Positions 58,927 to 64,000 of a stretch of 64,000 bases of DNA are shown here, piece after piece (positions within the stretch are counted from its first letter, which is position 1; the number at the start of each line of letters is the position of its first letter). The notes beneath the pieces are model-generated. The model worked only from the letters and a program-made list of their open reading frames with translations, had not been told where the DNA came from and did no database searches. The position numbers and the translations under genes were made by a program. Source of the stretch: Euglena gracilis (Eukaryota; Euglenida; Euglenophyceae; Euglenales). The DNA is taken from NCBI GenBank assembly GCA_039621445.1, contig CP154954.1, positions 52,861,357 to 52,925,356 of the forward strand, given 5' to 3'.

Positions 58927-60268
58927 GCCGAAAGTTGAAGCCTCGGTTCATTTTCCTTTTTTTTGGATGGGGGAGCCCAAATGTTTAAGGCTCTTGTTTT
59001 GAATCGGGCCAAGTGCTGTTTCGGCGAGTTATTTGTGTGCTACATATGCATTGCTTGTGCATCACATGTTTTGTTTCTGAATACACGATTCTCATATGTT
59101 TTTATTTCTCGAGCATATGATGAAAGATCTCTCTCTCCCTCTCTCCCTCTCTCCATGTATTTTGTGCTTGCTCTTCTCTTTCGCTTTGCTCTCACAGGTT
59201 TTGAGGACTTGGAGGCTCCAAGCACACCCAAGGGAGCCCAAAGGGAGCGAGGAGACGAGGCAAGGAGCGACGAGACGAGGAGATTTTACCCAACCAACCG
59301 AATACACCGCTACCCAATTTGTCCATAGCCCAGCCCCGTTGGGGCTTTCCTCTTTGTAAACGGCCCCATCACACGCAACCCGAGCCCCGAGCCCCGCTGC
59401 CTATATTCCTCACCCCAACCTCACCTTACCTTCCCATACCGTGAATGGAAAGGGGGACCGAAGGATTTGAATTTTTTCAATGTTGAGCCATAGCCCCTGT
59501 AGGAGAGCGGCCCAAAGTGTGAGGAGTTTTGATGATTTATTTGGATACCGAGTCATTGGTGAATGTTGCAAGGGGGAAGAAGCCTCACCTTCTCCGTGGA
59601 TGCGGGGGGGGGGGGGCTGAATTTTCTCCGATTTTTGGGTGAGCTCCCTCCAAACGTGTTTCGGTCGAGGGGGGGGGCGCCCATTCCCATTCCCATGTCC
59701 AAAGGATGGTGTTATGGAGACCGCCTGATTTTTCAGTTGATGTATGATACACCACACGACGACCCTGTGAATTGTTATTTTTCCTGTCCGAACTCTCCCC
59801 AAAGCGGTCAAGCCGAACGTTCGGGGGGGGGCAAATTTACCCTCCAAAATTATCCCTCCGGGGGCAAAAAGTCAGAAATCAGATGGGTTTTCGATGGGGG
59901 GGGGCGCTAGCCAAATTTTTGTTTAATTTTGAATGGATTTCACAGAGTTCGTGGCAATTTGTTCTCTTGGCACCTTTTTTTATGTCCCCAACCTGTGGGG
60001 GGGCGGCGCATGGATTTTTGGATTTTTTTTGGGCGGGACGCTTTCGCACATTTCTGTGGAGCCGCTAAGTGGTGCCGTGTACCTTGTTTTGTGGCAAGGT
60101 AACACAAGCGAGGGGCATAGGCGTTTCATCATTCCCTTTCTCAAAACATTAGTGAAAGATTCTCATTTACTTTCGGGTTTCGCTCTGATTTTTTGGATTT
60201 CTTCGCTTTTTTTTGTTCAGTTTTCATTATTTTTTTTGAGGGTCCGACTAATGTCGCAAGGGAGGGGG
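58927..60268 (+). other. Inner element, 3' untranslated region and polypurine tract
   Basis: There are 1.34 kb between pol and the right LTR with no conserved ORF. CTCTCTCC repeats lie near 59125-59155, and G runs occur at 59604-59616 and 59820-59830. The stretch ends in AAGGGAGGGGG, the presumed plus-strand primer. Confidence 0.7.
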
Positions 60269-60922
60269 TGTCGACTGTCGGTGGCGTCCGACAGTCAAAA
60301 ATGGTAAGGCGGAAGCTTTTGAAAACACGGAATTTTCATTCCGTGCAGAACGCGCATGCAATAGGAAAAGCCTAATTTGAGGTTCTAATTTAACACAATT
60401 TCTTCCGCAGACCTTTGTGGGTTTTTTTCCATTTGGCATCAATCAAAGATTGAATTGGAGAATTGAATTCAACACAAGGTGCATTGTTTGGAAGAATTGT
60501 CAATTTCAGGTCCCTCTTCCCACTTTCACGGTGTGTGCGTGTTTCTTTTGCCTCTTACCACCATCCATTTGCACCAAAACACCCATCCTGACCATTTCCA
60601 GTGTTTTTGCATACTTAAGAAAGGGTGGGTGAAATGGCTTCGTGGGGACTGAAATTCGGGACTACATTTTTAAATGAACGGAATTTTGACTTTCTGCAAG
60701 ATTATTGGGAAAAAGTGAATTCGATCCTACGCACACCCCTCTGGTCGGGGGGTACACCAGTGGGCGAAACGGGGGGTGGCCTGAGCCCTCCAGCACCCGG
60801 AAAAACACTGGCCCCGGGCCAGGGAACGGCAGCCCCAGGGGTGGGTGTTGGGGACGAGGCAGCCTGCCGGGGGGCTGGGGTCTCGGGTCCGACGCTCGCA
60901 GGGGGGGCGCCGGGTGTGAACA
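60269..60922 (+). repeat. Inner element, 3' LTR
   Basis: It is collinear with the 5' LTR; differences are mostly C/T and G/T changes. The hairpin at its start is intact. It also has the gag ATG (60634). Confidence 0.95.
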
Positions 60923-60926
60923 CCAT

Positions 60927-62136
60927 TTTCACCAAAACAATGCTGGCTGGTCGGCTGAGCTGTCTTTTGTGCAACTGACTGGAGCTGGTCTAGCTTGTCG
61001 ACAGTCGGCTGTGGCTGAGCTGAGCTGTCGACCACTGACTGGTGCTGGGCTGGCCCCACGACAATTGGCCGGTGCCGGGTTGGCAATTCCACGATAGGCT
61101 GGGTTGGCAATTGCATAATGGGCTGGGCTGGCTTTTGCATCATGGGCTGGGCTGGCCCCAAGATGGTTTGGGCTGGCTCTTGCATCATGGGCTGGGCTGG
61201 CTCTCGCATCATGGGCTGGGCTTGCTCCATGATGGGCTGGGCTGGCTCTTGCATCATTGACTGGGCCGATTGCATGATTGGCTGGGCTGGTCCGTGACTA
61301 ATTGGCTGGCACACAGCAATTTCTGCGCTCCTCTGACCCAAAAACTGCTGAATGGTCGCCTGCATGATGGGCTGGGCTGGTTCTTGCATCATGAGCTGGG
61401 CTGGCTGCATGATGTGCTGGGCTGGCTCGGCTGGCTCTTGCATCATGGGCTGGGCTGGCTCTTGCATCATTGACTGGGCTGGCTCCATAATGGGCTGGGC
61501 TGGCTGGGCTGGCCCTTGCATGATGGGCTGGGCTGGCCCGTGCGTAATTGGCTGGGGCACTGCAATTTCTGGGCTCCTCTGACCCAAAAACTGCTGGCCA
61601 ATTGACTGGGTCGGCCCCTGCATGATGGGCTGGGCTGGCCCGTGCGTAATTGGCTGGGGCACTGCAATTTCTGGGCTTCTCTGACCCAAAAACTGCTGGC
61701 CGGTTGACCGGGCTGGTCCTGCGTTTGGCTGGTGCTGGGCTGGCCCCCCGACTGCTGGCTGGGGCTGGGCTGCCCCCCCGACTGCTGGCTGTGGCTGGGC
61801 TGGCCCTGCGCCTGGCTGGTGCTGGGCTGGCCCCCCGACTGCTGGCTGGGGCTGGGCTGGCCCTGCGTTTGCCAATGCAATTCCCAATTGAAATTGCAAA
61901 CGGGCTTCAGCTCCCAAACTCTCGTGGGCAAAAACTGGCTGACTCATTTCTGCTGGCTGCGTCTGGCACTGAGCTGGCGTTGGGCTGGGCTGTGCAATTC
62001 CAATCATAAATTGCGACTCAGCCCCCCTAATTTCCAGACCCCATGGGACTGAAAATTGTTGAACACCAGCGTCACACCTTGCCACTTCGTCGTCTTGCTT
62101 GCTGGGCTTCTGGTCCTGTCGGCCTTCCTTGTTCAA
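60927..62136 (-). CDS. Outer element, gag-like ORF, 5' part
   Basis: The frame has no clear ATG (open from about 62160). It reads NKEGRQDQKPSKQDDEVARC, then a Pro/Gln/Ala repeat region with many copies of AQP(I/S)MQ and two copies of QQFLGQRSPEIAVPQPITHG at about 61560-61680. No domain was recognised. Repeat length differs in phase with a 15-30 bp unit, so tandem expansion is likely. Confidence 0.55.
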
Positions 62137-62654
62137 TTGATAATATTTCGGTCCGCTTCAAATTGAACTTGTGGCCTCCAGGCCAGGGCCTTGGTCCTCT
62201 AGGCCCTCTCGCAGCACCTGAGGTATAGACGCCTGCAAAAAACTGGAATTTTTTTCAGATAGGTTGTGGGGTAACAGAAAACTTTCATGGTGACCGGAAT
62301 GTTGTGATCAGCAAAAAAAATCTGGGGTTCCGTCCAGAAACCCCCTTGGATCTCCCTGAATTGCAATGTCGGCGACATTACAAACCAACACCACCCGGCT
62401 GCTGTCTTCAAACCAACGGTGGCAATCACCACCAATGAAATCCAACCCATCACCGCAACCAGTTCCAGAATTGTTAGTGTCTGAAAATTTGCCTTAGTGA
62501 AACTCAGGGCAAAACAACTTATACAGAAAAAATCATTCACTGACAATCCAACCAAAAAACTGATTGCAGCTTTCGCCCCTCTGACTACATTTTCCCCTGG
62601 GATACATGGAATTTGAAATTGCTGAAAAACACAAAACAGCAGCCGCAGCACAAA
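62137..62654 (-). other. Outer element, leader
   Basis: A minus frame here (62199-62651) has a hydrophobic stretch (LVAVMGWISLVVIATVGL) but no start codon near its 5' end. It is probably leader sequence; coding is not established. Confidence 0.3.
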
Positions 62655-62666
62655 CCTCTGCTACCA
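62655..62666 (-). promoter_or_regulatory. Outer element, primer binding site
   Basis: On the minus strand TGGTAGCAGAGG lies directly inside the 5' LTR. It is complementary to the 3' end (CCTCTGCTACCA) of initiator tRNA-Met of many eukaryotes. Confidence 0.8.
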
Positions 62667-63957
62667 AGTTCGCGCGGGACGCCCACCCCGTGTCCGCCCC
62701 CCCGAGGGGGAACCCGGGATGGGCCTCCGGCGGCGTAGGATCTTTATTCCCCACCTCAGTGTCAGGGGATCCAACACAAACTCGAATCCCTTCGGGCTTC
62801 ATGCATACCCCCCCCTTGCGTATCCCCAAACATACCTGGGTCACTTCTGGGTAAAACCAGGGTGGGCTCAGGTCCCTGATTCCTACCCAACCCCCTTGTC
62901 AGGTCCAGGGGGGGGGGGGAAGAACTCCCCGCCATCTGGACTCTTTCCCAACCCCACACCATTCCTCCCGGATGAAACATTTCCAGACTGTTTCTGGATG
63001 AATCCAAGGTCTATGTTGGGAAAACAAAACCCAAACAAACAGGCAAAACAACCTGACTTCGCAACCAACAAAACAAAGGTTCACGAGTGACCGTTCAGCC
63101 GACGAATGTTACCGCAGTTTCAAATTCTGACAATGTCTTTGATTGAATTACTTGACTTCTTTCAATGATGTTTCATAGTCCAAGAATCTTGACAACTTGC
63201 ATGTTTGAGAAACTTGGGAAAGTTGGGAAACCCACTGTGGAAAGTGGAACATGAAAAACAAATGTGCAGAACGCGGGCAACTCAATGAGACTATGCGCCA
63301 TACCAAACCCCACCTCCCAATACTGTCCACTGCCCTTTTCACACTTATGCATGTGCTGGCTGGGTTTTTGGAAGGTTACTGATTAGGCATGGCCACAGAT
63401 TAGGATAGGAGCCTATGCCAAGGCACTCCCTACCTTTGGCGTCATTCCCTCCTCTCTTCCTGCGCCCTGTCCCCCAGGTCCCACACTCTGGAAAATGACT
63501 CTGGCCGTTGTTCCGTATGTGAGAACCCAACTTTCATCCTGGAAGAAAAATCCAAAGTGCAAAGATATTTCTCCCCTATCATTCCAGGTCACAGGCCAGT
63601 ATAACCAACCACAGGGTCACACACTGGCTCCGACAAGCTTGCAAACAAACGGCCATTCACCTTTCGGGAGGCGCAGGGGTTATGTGCGGTCATAGCGACT
63701 CCTCGCACACAGTCCCCCCCCCCTTTAGCGCTCAGAAAGACTTTGAATCCCCCCCCGTGGGGATGCCAAGAGGAACATTTCTTCCGCCTCGGCAGGAGGC
63801 ACCCAAGGACCTGCCCCCCCCAAACCTCAGGAGGGGCGGGACAATTTCTCCTCACTCTTCACATTGTTCGCGGGGTAAGCGGTCTGACCACGGGAAGCCT
63901 CACCCCCCCTTCAGCGGAGTGGGTGTTCTTCCCGCAGGTTTCCCGGACCCCCCCACA
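62667..63957 (-). repeat. Outer element, 5' LTR
   Basis: It is the partner of 44207-45484. It contains a 13-bp net insertion relative to the other copy, mainly ATGCATACCCCC near 62802. The window ends 43 bp after it. Confidence 0.82.
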
Positions 63958-64000
63958 ATACCACAAGTACCCCATCTACGCTGTAGTTGATGTCCATTCT

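Larger units (their letters stand above)
48585..60922 (+). mobile_element. Inner Ty3/gypsy chromovirus-like element carrying two methyltransferase-type domains
   Basis: Two 654-bp direct repeats (48585-49238, 60269-60922) start TGT(T/C)GACTGTCGG and end TGTGAACA, flanked by CCAT at 48581-48584 and 60923-60926. A primer site TGGTTAGCAGAG follows the left LTR, and the purine tract AAGGGAGGGGG ends at 60268. The order is gag, C5-methyltransferase, Dam-like domain, protease, RT, RNase H, integrase, chromodomain. RT before integrase and a C-terminal chromodomain place it with Ty3/gypsy chromoviruses. About ten LTR mismatches by eye imply a fairly recent insertion, but the copy has at least six in-frame stops and five frameshifts. 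Confidence 0.95.
44207..63957 (-). mobile_element. Outer LTR retrotransposon without pol (LARD-like), split by the inner element
   Basis: Long direct repeats of 1278 bp (44207-45484) and 1291 bp (62667-63957) enclose an interior of about 4.8 kb once the inner element is removed. ATAC flanks both ends (44203-44206, 63958-63961). On the minus strand the 5' LTR is the right one. It is followed directly by TGGTAGCAGAGG, which matches the 3' end of eukaryotic initiator tRNA-Met, and the left LTR is preceded by the purine tract GAGTAGGGGGG. Orientation is therefore minus. Interior ORFs are Pro/Gln/Ala-rich and gag-like; no reverse transcriptase or integrase motif was found. Large LTRs with no pol define a LARD-type element, which would rely on another element's enzymes. 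Confidence 0.8.

Overview
The window is nuclear DNA of an intron-rich eukaryote, most likely a unicellular alga or other protist. Coding segments are short, GC-rich and bounded by recognisable GT...AG sites. The introns are kilobases long and full of microsatellites, G/C homopolymers, foldback elements and short TTAGGG-type arrays. I see no bacterial operon, no tRNA or rRNA, and no CRISPR. The species cannot be fixed from the sequence. A Ty3/gypsy element carrying a cytosine methyltransferase recalls those described in dinoflagellates and the charophyte Klebsormidium (de Mendoza and colleagues, 2018), but this is only a hint.

Region 1 (about 241-35861, + strand) is one very long gene, open at its 5' side and assembled here from about 28 exons. 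It encodes two tandem PstS-like phosphate-binding-protein domains (PBP-A, exons 241 to about 12480; PBP-B, about 12481 to 24235), one transmembrane helix (25464-25560), a cytoplasmic linker, a class III nucleotidyl-cyclase homology domain (29634-34415) and a short helical C-terminus ending in TGA at 35859-35861. The cyclase domain has lost recognisable catalytic residues, so it reads as a receptor with a degenerate effector domain. Exon-like segments at 31181-33609 lie inside the intron that splits the cyclase domain; the cyclase exons join in phase across them, so they look like a separate nested gene.

Region 2 (35862-44202) is gene-poor. It holds two TIR elements set in TA-rich microsatellite, one of them containing a near-perfect palindrome of about 950 bp, plus weak exon-like blocks at 41-43 kb.

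Region 3 (44207-63957) is a nested pair of LTR retrotransposons. The outer one, on the minus strand, has 1.28-1.29 kb LTRs, an initiator-Met-type primer binding site, a polypurine tract, a candidate ATAC target duplication and only Pro/Gln-rich gag-like ORFs; it has no pol and resembles a LARD. Into it, with a CCAT duplication, a plus-strand Ty3/gypsy element inserted (48585-60922, 654-bp TG...CA LTRs). That element carries gag, a C5-cytosine methyltransferase domain, a Dam-like NPPW domain, protease, reverse transcriptase, RNase H, integrase and a chromodomain. Several in-frame stops and frameshifts make this copy inactive, although its LTRs differ at only about ten positions.

The introns of region 1 also hold a family of short hAT-like elements with 8-9 bp target duplications (11305, 23815 and 34588), two of them immediately upstream of exons, and a dense cluster of short GCGCAAATGCGC palindromes (9.5-11.9 kb).
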